DNA from: Pseudopithomyces maydicus
Lineage: Eukaryota > Ascomycota > Dothideomycetes > Pleosporales > Didymosphaeriaceae
Assembly (NCBI GenBank): GCA_026873275.1
Contig: JANTUC010000002.1
Span: forward strand, 1 to 64,000
Length of the DNA stretch: 64,000 nt
Direction: 5' to 3'
The notes under the pieces were generated by a model. It ran no database searches and had not been told where the DNA came from. It saw only the letters and a program-made list of their open reading frames with translations. This document shows, piece by piece, positions 19,928 through 31,731 of the stretch. The translations under genes were made by a program, and so were the position numbers. Position 1 is the stretch's first letter; every line of letters begins with the position of its first letter.

Positions 19928-21659
19928 CTACTCTATAATAACTCGTACACCCCTATTATCCTTTGTCATAGGAATGAACATATCGTGATCATATACTACG
20001 TCCTCTAGTATAGTATCGTGTAAGCGCATTCGAGGTAAAACTCGTAAAGCGAGTGCTGCCATACTCAAGTTGAGTTCACATAAGGCAAGGCTTCAACCGT
20101 GTCAGCGCTCAATCATCCAGTATAGGCGAGGAAATCACTTACTTCATGCCCAGACAGGATCGACTACCCTTGGAAAAAGCGAGCATACTGCGCTCAACAT
20201 CCTTCCTTCGGTTGTTGTTCTCATCCAGCCAGCGCTCAGGAATGAACGCGTGAGAGTCCGGGAAAGCCTTCTCGTCGTGGTGGGTCACGGCCGCTGACAT
20301 GCCCACTGCGTAGCCCCGCGGAATAACGTACTCGATAGGCTTTTTGTTCCACTCTCCTTTGAAGACCAAGTTTTCCTCGGTGGCCACACGAGCTGTTCGA
20401 GAGGAAACACCGTAGGACAACCTCAGACCTTCTTGAATGACAGCTCCCAGATAAGGCAGATTTTCCAGCTCAGTCCATGCTGGTAGCTGCTTCGGATCGC
20501 GTACAACCTGTTGCAACTCATCCCTGAGCTTGCGCAGAAGGTTAGGTTGTGTGAGAAGGTGGTATGTCATTACAGACATGGCCCAGCTAGTAGTTTCAGT
20601 ACCAGCACCAATGACGCCTGCCGCTTCATCAGCCAACCTCTGAGGTTCCTTTTCCCAAGTGGCGAGGTCGGATTCGAGGATGGTGCCGAATACCGTTGGC
20701 CGATCGTATTTGATACCTGCATCGATTTCTGCCTTTGCCTGCCTCATCTTCTCGGGGAGGTCAATTTGCAGCGTGCGAACCATCAAAGCGGTACTCGGAG
20801 GCATATAATTCACTAGATATTTCCCAAAACCTGCGCTGGCCTTAAGGAAAGGGAAGAAACGGAAGATGAAGACAGGCGCCAATAATGCAGCCAGTGGTTC
20901 GCGAAAGTTCGGATACCAGCCATCCTGATTCAGGAACCCGAAATTTTCGCCAAAGCTATAGCCAGAGATGGCATCAGATGTGAAGCAACTGTAAGCCATT
21001 GTAATATCGAAAGGCTTCTGTCCTGATTCTCTAAGGAGTTTGTCGCAAAGCTTTTGCGCGAGGGTCTGGATCTCTGGCTCCAATCGTGCAATCATCGAAC
21101 GCGAGAAGAACTTGGCGACAGGAATTCTTCGGAGACGGTGTAGGTCGTGATCTGCGGTACCGAACCCGGCTTGACCCAATCTGCAGCAAGTGTTGGTATT
21201 ATGCACATTATAATCCTACCACAGGGGGAACTACACTGAACCATTGATCTGGTGCACTGGCTTGTCACGTTTCCGGCCACCAACAGCGTAGATTTCGTCC
21301 GCGAAAGAAATGTCGTTACAGTGCACTTCGTAGGGATTAATGCGAACGATGGGACCTGTCACTTTGGTTAGACATCCCCTTTTCCGGAAACAAAATTGGC
21401 ACAGGTTACCATATTTCACATGCATCTTCGCGATCTCCTTCGTGTAGCATCCGTTCTTCACGACATCGTAGTAGAACTCCGGCCAGTATGTTGCTCCGGC
21501 CAGTTTGGGGCCAGGAATACGGCTCAACGGATGCAAAGGCGAGATATTGTATATAGCCCTAAGAACATAGTAAACCAGATAGAGACCGGCAAGAGTCAGA
21601 ATATTCCGAATTGACACGATGGATAGCTCCAGGGGAGGTGTGAAAATGTGATCCGTCAT
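19928..21659 (-). CDS. Cytochrome P450 monooxygenase, microsomal
   Basis: Four exons join to 523 residues with frame kept throughout: 21659-21410, 21355-21235, 21180-20143 and 20090-19928, with introns of 52-54 bp. The protein has an N-terminal membrane helix, then the proline-rich hinge SRIPGPKLAG. The I-helix oxygen motif GAGTETTSW, the K-helix ExxR in QEGLR, and PERW are present, and the haem motif FSKGSRSCLG carries the ligand Cys near residue 466. It would be an ER-anchored haem-thiolate oxygenase fed by P450 reductase. The sequence style resembles fungal P450s of the trichodiene-oxygenase-like group, but the substrate cannot be told and no synthase gene is next to it. The last exon lies inside the AT-rich border and ends RGVRVIIE. 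The start was set at 21659 because the upstream part of the frame lacks P450 features. Confidence 0.92.
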
Positions 21660-24432
21660 GATGGCGGACGCAGTGCAGAAGGGTTGGTTGCAGAAAGACA
21701 GGCGACTTCGTCCCCACACACTTTGTACGGCAAGGCCGACATTATCAGTTAGGTAGCTTTTTTTTAGCTGTGGGGTGCAATGAATTGTACGATGGGTTCC
21801 AAGGCGCGACACATAGACATGGGTTGCTGTACAACTTGTGGTTGGCTTGATGTTCGTGGAAACATCCGGTTGCGGTAGCCTCTACCGAGACGAGGCTGAA
21901 TGACTCAGCATAACAGGGAACAAGGCAGTACGAAAAGCGGAAAATGACTCGGGAGATTATCGTTCAGCAAATCAGAGTGTGAGCATACCCACAGGCCGCT
22001 CGATTTACCGTTTCTGGGAAAAACATTAGTAGCCCGCCTCCTTGGGTGGCCTGGACCCTTTAATTCTACCTCCTATTTAAAAAATTATTCCGTGGGTTGC
22101 CTAGACCCTGTGATTCTACCTCTTATTTAGAGAACTATACTATCACTCAGAGTAGCTTCTATCTGATGATTGTAGCTGTAAAAGTTCTGGCTAATTAAGT
22201 AGTAGATATCTGTCGATAAAAAGCGCTGGTTGCTAATTTGAAGCTGGCGAGACTACTGTATAAATAGCAAATAGCAATTGCGTAAATTGATATCATGGTG
22301 GCTACTTATTCCTAATCCTGCCGTAATTCTTGAAGACTATAGAGCGTATCTATCTATACTTCCCTTATTTTCAGCTCGCTAGCGAGCGTGATTGTACTAA
22401 GAAAACCTTGGGGTAATTGGGTAATAGGAATACTCCTTTCTCGAGTCTCGGTAATAGCTGTGTTCAGTACTCACTTATACTACTTAGTCATGCTTCTGCA
22501 CTGGTAACTCAATGCTAAAAATGTGTTAGGGTTTACACGTTTCATATCGTTCAAGTTTCTCCCACAGAACCTACAATAAGAAGATGAGTTTGTCTCCAGA
22601 CTAACATGCCTTGAACTCTTCTAAGCACTTCCTTAGCAGATATTCTATGACTTTCTCATGGTTGATGCTTCTGTCTACAAAGCTATTATTATAGAGTCTT
22701 TCCCGTCCACATTCCGTTCCGTACTCGATGATTTGGAACTCATATTATTGTCGTATTTTAGATGATGATGTTCCCACTCTAATGCAACCATATTAATGTC
22801 CTCACTGCAGTCGCAATTAATCCAATATCAGTTATCCTATTAGTTAAAGCCTTTCCCTGGTCCGGCATAATCCAACTGGGCTTAAAATGATTTGATTTGG
22901 TCTAGAAAGAACTTAGTATAAACGGAAACCCTTCTTTGCAGAGGCATAAAAGTTGGAATAATCCTAATGCAATTTGGACTTAGTCACACATCTTGAAAGT
23001 AACTAATAGAGCGAAATACCGCGACATCTGTGACAAATCATTATAGTTGCATGCTGGTTTTTTCTGATGAAAGATGTTATTAGGTAAAGTAAACAAGAAG
23101 AATTAGAACGCGATTAGATTAGCAGCGACATACTAGGTAGTAAAAGAAGGCTGGGTGCGTTAGGTTAAGACTCAGCGCCTGAACTAAGCGTTTGGGGCTT
23201 GACACCCTCTTAAAGCAGCGGGATAATACGATTTATCCCTTTAAATACACCCGATATTCATCAGTCCGGGTAAAAAAGTCAGATCTGGCACGGTTCTACT
23301 GCTATCTTTTATCTGGTGGCAATATATAGAGGTTGATCGCTCAAGAATTCAAAAATTCGTAATCATAAGGGAATATGAACAATAGAAGTGAAAAGGAAAT
23401 TTTACAACAAAGTTCAAAATCTATTAATAAGCAGTGTTTCCAGCAGCTCTCCTCTGCATATTCCATATATTTAAGGGAATAGTCCATGGAAATGTCTTGG
23501 CGGCTAATTATAAATCCCCTTTCCGGCGAAGGCTTCATGATGTAACCCGAGCGATAAGGCGCAAGTGAGGAAGCGCGAGTCATACCTTTATCCGCTGTTT
23601 TCGGTTATCAACCTACACTTTCATTCAAAATCTGACTAAAACGTAAGAATTTACACCGATACGTATGAGAAATCAACCCCGGAGTAAAACTCCTTCTTGA
23701 ATAGAGAATGGCACTTCACTTGTGGAGAGTAGCTCATGATGCGCACTGCATAGAAAGATGCACACGAGTACAGGAAACGTAGGTCAGTCAATTTCATCAA
23801 AGGACGGAACGCTCACATCAGTTTAGTCTTGCGGTGCAAGACTTCACAACAATACCGATTCGTTCTCTTAGAAGAGGATAAATTAGCGCCAGAGACAACT
23901 ACTTGCAAACATCTTGAAGTCCACGGAGAAGGAATACCTGTAGCGCCGCTTTTGTAACTCCTACTTCAAGCCACGCCACCACTGTACCGCGTAGCGGCGC
24001 TGCATCGAATAGTATGAGCATAACGAATACCGTTTTAGCTCAATGCGGGGTCACAGTTATCGGAAAATACAGATCTTCTAACGAAAATAACAGGTCTCCT
24101 TCGCGACAAAAATGTGCAGCTTCTATGTTATAGAGAGATATAGTACAAGATTAGGATTAATGCGGCACTAGCTAGGGAAATAAGTGCAGGGTCTGTACAG
24201 ACATCGCTTAGTATGGCTCATAGTCCTAGACACATGCAGGGTGGTGTGCAGCGCAGTACTAGTGGCACTGTGATAGATGAAACTGGCACAATTCCAGTAT
24301 TTTTTCCGCCTAGTCTAATGGTTAAGTCAGATGAGTATGTGCTCAGCCGCTCAGTGAAGTCCGCAGAAGCCGAACCTACATGTATGTCGCACAAACAACA
24401 ACTACAAGCCTTCGATTGTTCCAGTAAACGAT
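21660..24432. other. Intergenic, no gene seen
   Basis: The 2.8-kb stretch is moderately AT-rich. Short frames (such as 23341-23583) have no domain or signal and look like chance. It holds the 50-bp duplication at 22041-22139 and presumably the P450 promoter. Confidence 0.6.
22041..22139. repeat. Direct tandem duplication, 50-bp unit
   Basis: Two adjacent units start at 22041 and 22091. They share the core ATTCTACCTCYTATTTA and GGGTKGCCTRGACCCT. The differences are mainly transitions. It lies about 400 bp upstream of the P450 start. Confidence 0.8.
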
Positions 24433-25584
24433 ATGGCGCCTATAGTTGTTTCTTCGTGCCCCAGCGCTCCCGATGTCGCACGTCTCGCCCAAGACCGACG
24501 CCGTGGAATCCCACAGCTGTTCGCAGACGACCCTCCTGGGACGCTCGGCGAGCTTCGGACAGTATCAGATGAGGCTTCAGCCATTTCCAAAACGTGCGCC
24601 TTCGTTCTGAATGATTCTGAGACGCAGGAAAGCGAGGTCGACGTGGCTACGGCAAAAACGGGCGTCGAAGCTACTCTCAATTGGCCCAAGTGTATGTATT
24701 CATTTCAATATAAGCCAACAGACAGGTAGCTGAGATATACAGTAGTTCTCCAATTTGTGCAGACCGAACGCAGGGCATCAAACCACCTATATCTTTTCCG
24801 TGCAGACCTCAACATGAAAGGCAAGATTGGAAGCTATGAGCCGTCGCTATGCGATGAGCTTTTCAACGACCAATATCGGAGAACCCATACCGTATCCCAA
24901 TTTGTGGAAGCCATAGCAGAGCATTTGGGAGAAAGCCAGGTCCAGAACAGCACGGGCATATGGCAAGACAGTATGTTCACGTCCATGAGTCCAATTCTCG
25001 AGTGGGCGATTCATACTACAAAGAACAAGTGGTCGGACAACAAAGAAGATGAGCGAGCGTCTCTAGTCATTTTTGACGTCGGGAAAGTCCGGCAGATTCA
25101 AGGTGTGGCTCTTTTCCGAATCTCGGATGTTGTCCGCTTCCTGGAGTCAGGTAACAAGGTGCACCTCATCAGTGACCAGCTGCGAGAGTGGGCTAGCAAT
25201 TGTGATGAGTATGTGACGATGGGACGAGCAGTCAAAAAGGCAGTCATCAAGGTGATTCCTTGGTTCAAGCTCCAGTCTATGTCGATTATCAACGGTGAAT
25301 TCAAAAGAGCATACACACTAAGAAAATACCGTCAATGGAGAGACGAGAGAGAGTACGAATTGCACGATGTAGAGAAGGTGGGCAGGATTATCGTCCAATC
25401 AGCTAAAGTGCTTGCAGGACATGACGCTTCATACAGTAGGATGGTGCAACACATGAGAGAGCTAATCCTGAAACCAGATGTCTCATTCTGGGGCATTAAC
25501 ACGAATGCATCCCTGGAAAACATTAGGCATGCATGCGTAGAGCAAGAACTGATGGAAGGATTCTCTAAAACGAGCTTGAATTGA
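24433..25584 (+). CDS. Fungal hypothetical protein, DUF7587-like
   Basis: Two exons, 24433-24691 and 24743-25584, join across a 51-bp intron (GTATGT..ACAG) to 366 residues. The first exon is low in pattern and starts MAPIVVSSC. The second carries a segment starting HLYLFRAD, followed by FVEAIAEHL, FTSMSPILEWAIHTT and ASLVIFDV. This is the layout of the fungal DUF7587 domain, in which a short N-terminal beta segment is followed by a region on a protected surface pocket; its function is unknown. There is no signal peptide or membrane helix, so it is probably cytosolic or nuclear. The exact N terminus could lie further upstream. Confidence 0.65.
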
Positions 25585-25817
25585 ATGATAGACCTCGAAC
25601 TAAGTAAAACCTCGTTAGGAATATCTTTAAAGAGAAAGATCTTCTGTGATATAAAACTACCGCGCCTGTTAGAACGATCCGTCTTCGAAGTCCGGCCGAT
25701 TTCGCAGACATAAAATAGGGGGATAGTGATTAAATAGGCCAAAACGGTGGCAGGACAGGATACTTGAAATAACCGTGCGGTGTGACACATTAAAGAACGT
25801 TTAATTGCTATTCTATC

Positions 25818-26588
25818 TCAAACCAATTTCTCCATTCCAATCGCGAGCCTTGTATTCCACTTCTCGCCTTCGGCATCTTTCGGTATCCCAGCCGCATCTC
25901 CCATCGCCTTCATGGCTTCTTTCTGTGTATACAATCCACCCGCCACAAATCCCAGCTTCTCGTACAAGCCCACGACCGATTTGTTATTTGGGTGTACAAT
26001 AAGTCGGAATCGCGTTGTCAATCGCGCTTCCTGGCTTCCTGGTACTGGTGCAGGTGAACCCTGAGAGATCACCGACCCGGCCTGCACAGCCGCGAGCGTG
26101 AGTTTGGCAGCCAAACCGCGCCCCCGGTGCTCCGGCAGCACAAAGAGACTCGTCAAATGCCACCTCTTTTCCTTCTCATCCGGGCCGGGTGTAGGCTGTC
26201 CTGACATTGGATACACCCACGCGTCACGCGAGACAGGTCCTACGAGCGTGAATGTACCCGCCCAATCGCTGTCTAGCAGCTTTTTCACTGCTTCTTCTGG
26301 TGTTTGATCTATTTTCTTTTCACACCTCCCTGCTTCATCTCCCTCAATCCCTACTTGTTCGCTACCATCAACAACACAAACTGCGATTCTGAAATCCGGG
26401 TTTGACACCCGGGCTTCCCACGCCGAGAGGGGAAGCTTTGATTCGGTAGCGTGAGACTGAGAGAAAGCTTTTGGGTCCGATAGTAGAGCATGGAGCTTGA
26501 AGGTGCGGAGTTTCTGGGCGAGAGGGGTGAGGGTGTTCGGAGGGAGGAATGAGTATGGGGGAACGAGCAGGGTGTTGTACGTTGCCAT
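25818..26588 (-). CDS. GNAT-family N-acetyltransferase
   Basis: This single-exon gene of 256 residues has a GNAT fold signature. The acetyl-CoA binding motif A is FVLPEHRGRGLAAKL at about residues 149-163, with the R-G-x-G/A pyrophosphate loop. A motif B-like segment near residues 196-215 reads HPNNKSVVGLYEKLGF. The family transfers acetyl from acetyl-CoA to amines of small molecules or proteins; the acceptor here is unknown. The start MATYNTLL at 26588 is the first Met of the frame. Its 3' end lies about 230 bp from the stop of the convergent DUF7587-like gene. Confidence 0.9.
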   Translation of the reverse strand: MATYNTLLVPPYSFLPPNTLTPLAQKLRTFKLHALLSDPKAFSQSHATESKLPLSAWEARVSNPDFRIAVCVVDGSEQVGIEGDEAGRCEKKIDQTPEEAVKKLLDSDWAGTFTLVGPVSRDAWVYPMSGQPTPGPDEKEKRWHLTSLFVLPEHRGRGLAAKLTLAAVQAGSVISQGSPAPVPGSQEARLTTRFRLIVHPNNKSVVGLYEKLGFVAGGLYTQKEAMKAMGDAAGIPKDAEGEKWNTRLAIGMEKLV

Positions 26589-28385
26589 CGTGAATTTACA
26601 GCTCAGAATATGCTTTTAAAAGGCTTATAGAGATAATCGAGACTGTTGCAGAAATGACAGTGGGTGGATGCGGGAGGATAATAGTGATATATCCTGAGAG
26701 TGAGTCACTTGTGCACGTGCTAGTGATTGAAATCTTCCTGATACACCTTCTATAAGTAGACGTGAGGGCTAGTCATATTTGGATAGCGGAAACCAGTCAC
26801 AGGTGACAAGAGCATCGTCGTTGTGGACGTGCGTAGCAGATTGTCTTTTTTTCTCTATTTCATTATGTGATTTTCATTGTAAAAATGCAGGGCCTCACAA
26901 TTGCGAATCGCGCCTCCAAGCGAGTCGCACACCCCACTAACTCCATCGTAAGCATTAATCGTATGACTGCCTATAAGAGAACTACTTGACCAAGAAGAGA
27001 AGAGTAGAACCTCTTTGCAGACGTCTTGAGATGAGGCTACTGATCAGATCTGAGGTGATTATTGATACATAACAGTCCCATGGTAGAGTTCTATGTTGCA
27101 GTGGAGCAGAGCGCGAACTAGTGTGCCGCAGTGACTGAGTCAACTGGCAGGTCCGCGGCCCCACAATTACCTTGATAGGCGAATATTGACTTGGCAGCGG
27201 GAATCTCACTCTCTAAGTAGAATACTGATAGTTTTTAATCGCATATTGCTCTAGGAGCGATTTTCTTGGCTGGGACCTATATATAGGCGCCTACTGCCAC
27301 TCCGGGCGTATAACTTTGCAATAGCTTAAACACGCAGCGTTGTCACGCCTATTTCACAAGCAAGCTTCATACCTCGGTGATTTGTTCAATGTCGTTGAGA
27401 TTTCAATAGCATGAGGAGGTTTGTTCTATAAGTGCAACACACCCGTAACATGAACGCGATAAACGACGTGCTTATGATCCTGTGAATGGAAGCGGGGTCA
27501 GAGACTGGGGGATGATGGAATCGACAGTTGATTTAGTTCATAGAGTAGAATGCTAACATAAGTGAGCAAAGAACAATTGAGAACGGCTTTAGCTTAATCT
27601 TGATACAGTTTAGAGAAAAGTCTAGGGCGGATTCCAATACTAGAACTAGAATAGTGAGCCGTGGCCCATACCTAGATTGACCATCATCTTTTACCAGCCC
27701 CCTGAAAATAGCTCTTATTTTTTCTGAGACGATTCTGCGTCGCGTGCGACTCATCCCCCTTTCTGTGAAGAATGACATCTTAGTATCGCATCACACTGGC
27801 CGAAGTGTATTAAACGTAACAGTCAGATCTAGATTCATGCATGCCTTCCATTACCTCAATCTTTATATCATGGAGGAATATCGGTATATGTACATGGTCT
27901 TAGAATGGGTCAAAACAGGGGGAAAAATCCTGTTTCATTCTTCAAAAACCTATGTTAGCATGACTTTCGCGGTGCCTTCAAATATACTCATGGCATTGAC
28001 AACAAGATACTTATCAATGTAAAAGTGAGAAAATAAAATAGATTCAAAGACACACACGGAGAGCCAGAATGTTAAGAATTCTTATAGTTCCATCCGACTA
28101 GTTCCTGATCTCGGTAGCGCTTTCGAATCGTGGGAATGAGAGCAGAAATTGCTTCTCTTTCTCATGGGAAAGAGTTACAGAATAGTACAAACAGAATTGT
28201 CGTCTTCTCTATATTACATAGTACTCAACACGCTGACCACATGCGGTGAGTGACATACGTGTTCTTACTACGGTCCTTGGCAGTAATCCTGTCAGATCAC
28301 CCCACCTTGACCTATAAATCTTTCCTCGCCCTCGAACAATACACTCTGCTATAGACCTTTCATAAGCTTCGACCACCTAACCACC
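26589..28385. other. Intergenic, no gene seen
   Basis: The stretch of about 1.8 kb contains no frame with a recognisable domain. The frames 27533-27778 and 27744-28022 overlap on opposite strands and have no support. The right end is the likely promoter of the DUF4419 gene. Confidence 0.6.
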
Positions 28386-29509
28386 ATGCCCGTTACATTA
28401 AAGACCGCAGGCCATGGGGCGTATCGCGTAGTCAATATCGACACAGAGTCTAAGACTGATTCCGGTCGAGTTGTTCTCCAAACAGGCCGAAGATCTAGTG
28501 GCGGGCCTCAAGAATTCCTTCAGTCGTCATTCAAAGGTGCTGCTACTGGGACATTAATACCCGATCGCAATGCATTTGTCCAGGCCGTTACACAAGCTTA
28601 CAATGAGCATCACCATCTTGCATTTCGCCCCGACGATGTCTGGATCGCTATCATCACGCAGTTCAGCAGCTACGTGAATGCGCACGCTGAGGATCTACGA
28701 GCATCTTTTGTGGCGCAGCAGGGCAGAAAAATCTCGAGATTAAAGTGGTAGGAACTCGTTATACTGTGGACTTTGGATACATGGCGCGAGTAATGACCAA
28801 CCTTCTTAAAAATAAGATTGTGGATCCTACGTTGCGCGACTGGATCATTCCAAAATTTACAACCACCACGGATAATGATGTCACCGTGGCATCCATCGTT
28901 ATGATGGGAACTCTGCAACAATACTTTTCCTATGGGATACAGTGCACTTGCGGAATTTCATCGGTAACATTGCTTGGCGAGAAGGCTGACTATGAAGAAA
29001 TCCTCATGCGCCTCGAAAAACTCTGTGAATACGGCGAGGAACCGACCATCTTCAGCAAAATGTTAAAGCCCGTAATTCAGGGGTTTCTGCGAAGTTTTGA
29101 AGACCCTTCAGCCAGCGATGTCTCGGACTTCTGGAATAGCGTGTGTGTAGAAGACGGTGGCAGTGGGACTCTCTATTATAACGGTTGGATCGCTGCTTTC
29201 TGTTACTGGAATGATAAAGGCAAAGCACAAGTCGATCCAGGCCATTTATACATCAGTGCTGAGCGCGTGCCTTCCGGCTTTGTCAAAGTACCTGTCAGCC
29301 TTGATGACAACGGTGAAAAATTTGATACTGAGATGCTGGGCGGTTGTATCGGCATCGCCTGCACCAGTAGCGGTAAGCCTGTGGTAAGAAGGCCATGGAC
29401 ACAAGGAGACAACTCATCGCCCGGCCTAGATACTTTGCAACCGCGGCAGGGATGGCTCATATACATAGTGGGGGAGAAGGGCACCTCAAGCAGCTGGTAT
29501 CTTTCCTAG
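28386..29509 (+). CDS. DUF4419 protein, interrupted by a one-base frameshift
   Basis: Two frames, 28386-28751 and one open from about 28727 to 29509, together cover a complete DUF4419 domain. Hallmarks are QAYNEHHHLAFRPDDVWIAI, VDFGYMARVMTNLL, WIIPKFTTTT, SVTLLGEKADYE and the closing DTLQPRQGW. The join falls at an A run (28727-28731): one more A would continue GRK into NLEIKVVGTRY in frame. DUF4419 proteins are widespread in fungi and some animals; their biochemical role is unknown. There is no signal peptide or membrane helix. The gene may be a recent pseudogene or carry an assembly error. Total length would be about 374 residues, normal for the family. Confidence 0.8.
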
Positions 29510-29747
29510 CGCTATTATGAAGGACATGGGATTGGGGAATAGTGTGATAATGTCAGATTCAGGCTATTGGTACCAGTTAGGAAGCCTTCGTCATGAAAGC
29601 CATGCACGAAAACTTGCATTGCACTCTGGCCTTAAATTTGTACAGGTCGAATGTTTGAATATGGTCCCTAATAACAAAACTGGCCACGCAGCGCCTTCTC
29701 GTGTTGCAGATGCATCCCACTTACTTATTTTGGCAAGGTCCCACGTC

Positions 29748-30490
29748 TCAGCGTTGTATGTCCACCGAATATAATGAAATATGTGTTAGCAGGGGTCGAA
29801 GGGTCGACCTTTGGTCACTGCTTGCTATTGGACTGAGTTTGGGTGCATTGCCGCTGTTATGTAAGCGCTGGGAAACATTCATGCCTCCTCTTGAGTTCTT
29901 ATACTCCTTGATAAGCTCAAAGTCCTTCATGTAGTGGGTTCAAATGGCAGGAGCATTGGCGTCGGTGGACTTTCCAAGATAATCATGATCATGACCGGTG
30001 TTGCGAATGGCCCGGCGAATGTTGCGGCGCTTAGCAAAGCTCATGGTCTTCTGGAAGTCGGTATAACATGTCGCATTTACCGAGTAGACCAGATGACCGC
30101 CCAAGGTACACGGGGTGTCAGGTGACAGCCAAGGGTTGCAGCTATTCTCGGAGAAGGGATAGGTCATTGGAGACGACGACGACGGCAGGTGTGTCCCGGG
30201 GATATACCATACATTGCGCAGGTCATCGCACTTGGCTAGCTTAAAGGTGCAAGCGCTGGCGCCATTGGAAAACTTTTGATGGCAAGGCGCACCGATGGGG
30301 ACAGTCGCGATCAACCTGCCCCCAATGGTCTTGTTGAAGGCCCTCCAAACAGCAGCCAAGGGCCAGGCGGCGTCGCCAGGTATGACCCGACACGTGGAGG
30401 ACAGCGAAGAGTCCATATAGCAGCACGAACTGCTATGGCAAAGATGGCGACGATGGCCGAAGAAAGAAGAAGGCGGCCAAACGTAGACAT
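29748..30490 (-). pseudogene. Truncated berberine-bridge-type FAD oxidase relic
   Basis: The remnant is the 5' part of a secreted FAD-linked oxidase (FAD_binding_4/BBE family). A good signal peptide begins at the ATG at 30490 (MSTFGRLLLSSA...). The mature part is one frame away and starts near CRVIPGD. It continues with GGRLIATVPIGAPCH, CTLGGHLVYSVNAT and the FAD-domain segment RNTGH..YLGKS. A TGA at 29940 stands where the family has Trp before THYMKDFELIKEYK, which is still readable downstream to about 29850. After that similarity is lost, and the remaining two thirds of the enzyme, including the berberine-bridge C-terminal motif, are absent. Frameshift, nonsense change and truncation make it non-functional. 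Confidence 0.8.
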
Positions 30491-31447
30491 TGCACGATGA
30501 CGGTCCCGTATGGGAAGGCGCGAGAAGGCATGCTGGCCCTATACTGACTTTGAAGCCTCGAAAATAACGACTCTTCTCGAGGGGAGGGCTTAGACGAATT
30601 CGGCCAGTAGGATCTCCATTCAGTCCTAACGCAGCTACCTACTTCGTGACTTTCAAGGTAGTATGAAGGGACGGGTGTGCACCGGCTAAGGCGTTTTGTT
30701 TTGGTTCGCGTGGCGATTGCGCATTCGACCTCGCAGTCAGTACGAGAAGCTTTTAGCTAACAGGAAAATTCTTCTTTGGGTGATTTGGAAAATTCCATTG
30801 GGCAATGGAAGTTCTAGCGAAGACGTTGGGCACGAACAGAGGGTTGCGGGATGAGAAATGGGCGTGTTAACGTCGCGGCGTGGACCTATGCTTTACCATC
30901 CAGAGGTGTAGTCGCACTGCGTATTACGGGATAAAGTGAGCAGATGTTCGGCTCCACTATAATGGGTATACGGACTCTCTCTAGGACGAACCACGCTTTT
31001 TGAGATTCGAACCGAGCTCTGGCCTGTTCCCTGCCAAAACCGGCAAACCTCTACCGAACGTGGCATACTAATAAGCACGTAGGTGTCGGAAAACAATCCA
31101 AATTGTGAGAGATAATTCAGAAGTACCAAGGGCCCTGAGGTTTAGGATTATGCGAGTTACTATAGACATCTAAATATCCAGTGTTGCGAACGCCCTACGC
31201 GATCTAAGCCGCCATACAACATATCTAGCTAGTTCAATCCTTCTCACACCAGGTTATTCCCAGGCTCGGGTAATATCTCTCCCGAGTAGGAGTGGTTTGG
31301 TCGACAATCTCAATCTACTTAGCCTTCGCTGCCTCATTCTAGGCCTGAAAATAATGTGTATAAAAAGAAGGTCGCCTTCCTATTCAAGTCGCTACTCGTT
31401 ATGTTCAACACACAGCCAGACTACACTTGAAGACAAGGTCAAACATC
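30491..31447. other. Intergenic, no gene seen except a promoter near its right end
   Basis: No frame with recognisable features is present. The right 100 bp hold a TATA box and CT-rich DNA in front of the small secreted protein gene. Confidence 0.55.
31359..31365 (+). promoter_or_regulatory. TATA box upstream of the small secreted protein gene
   Basis: TATAAAA lies 83 bp upstream of the ATG at 31448. It is followed by a pyrimidine-rich stretch and a favourable start context (CAAACATCATG). Confidence 0.55.
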
Positions 31448-31731
31448 ATGCATCTCTCGGTTTTCACCGTTCTCGCCACCATCACGATGGTCCTAGCTCT
31501 CCCCGCTGTGGATATGGCAAGTTTTACCATCTCAGGGTTTGGGGGGATCATTGAGTCTCCGATCAGTCGAGCATACGTGTACCAGAAGTGCTTGACGCAT
31601 TGAAAGCAGAGCAGGGCTATTGTTTAGGATTCGGAACTATGTGCTCAACGGATTCTGAGTGCCGCGATCGGAGATGCCCCGGCTGTATTTATGCACCCGA
31701 TGTCGGAAGCCGATGGAATATTTGTAATTGA
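31448..31731 (+). CDS. Small cysteine-rich secreted protein (candidate effector)
   Basis: The first exon starts at 31448 and encodes a clear signal peptide (MHLSVFTVLATITMVLA, then LPA). A second frame, open from about 31555 to the TGA at 31729-31731, encodes a cysteine-rich end with spacing C-x6-C-x5-C-x4-C-x2-C-x12-C, containing CSTDSEC and ending WNICN. The two are joined by one intron whose borders are unsure. The pair GTGGAT..CAG (31509 to about 31568) keeps frame and would give about 74 residues; GTTTTA donors with later acceptors also work. A short length, signal peptide and six paired cysteines are typical of fungal apoplastic effectors or antimicrobial peptides. No family name is claimed. 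Confidence 0.6.

Noticed and set aside
23341..23583. 80-codon minus-strand frame in the P450 upstream region.
   Set aside because: No domain or conserved pattern; length within chance for this composition.
27533..28022. Overlapping frames on both strands between the GNAT and DUF4419 genes.
   Set aside because: Low-complexity AT-rich translation with no domain, and the two frames contradict each other.
29517..29774. 85-codon plus-strand frame just after the DUF4419 gene.
   Set aside because: The DUF4419 domain is already complete at 29509 and this frame has no recognisable content.
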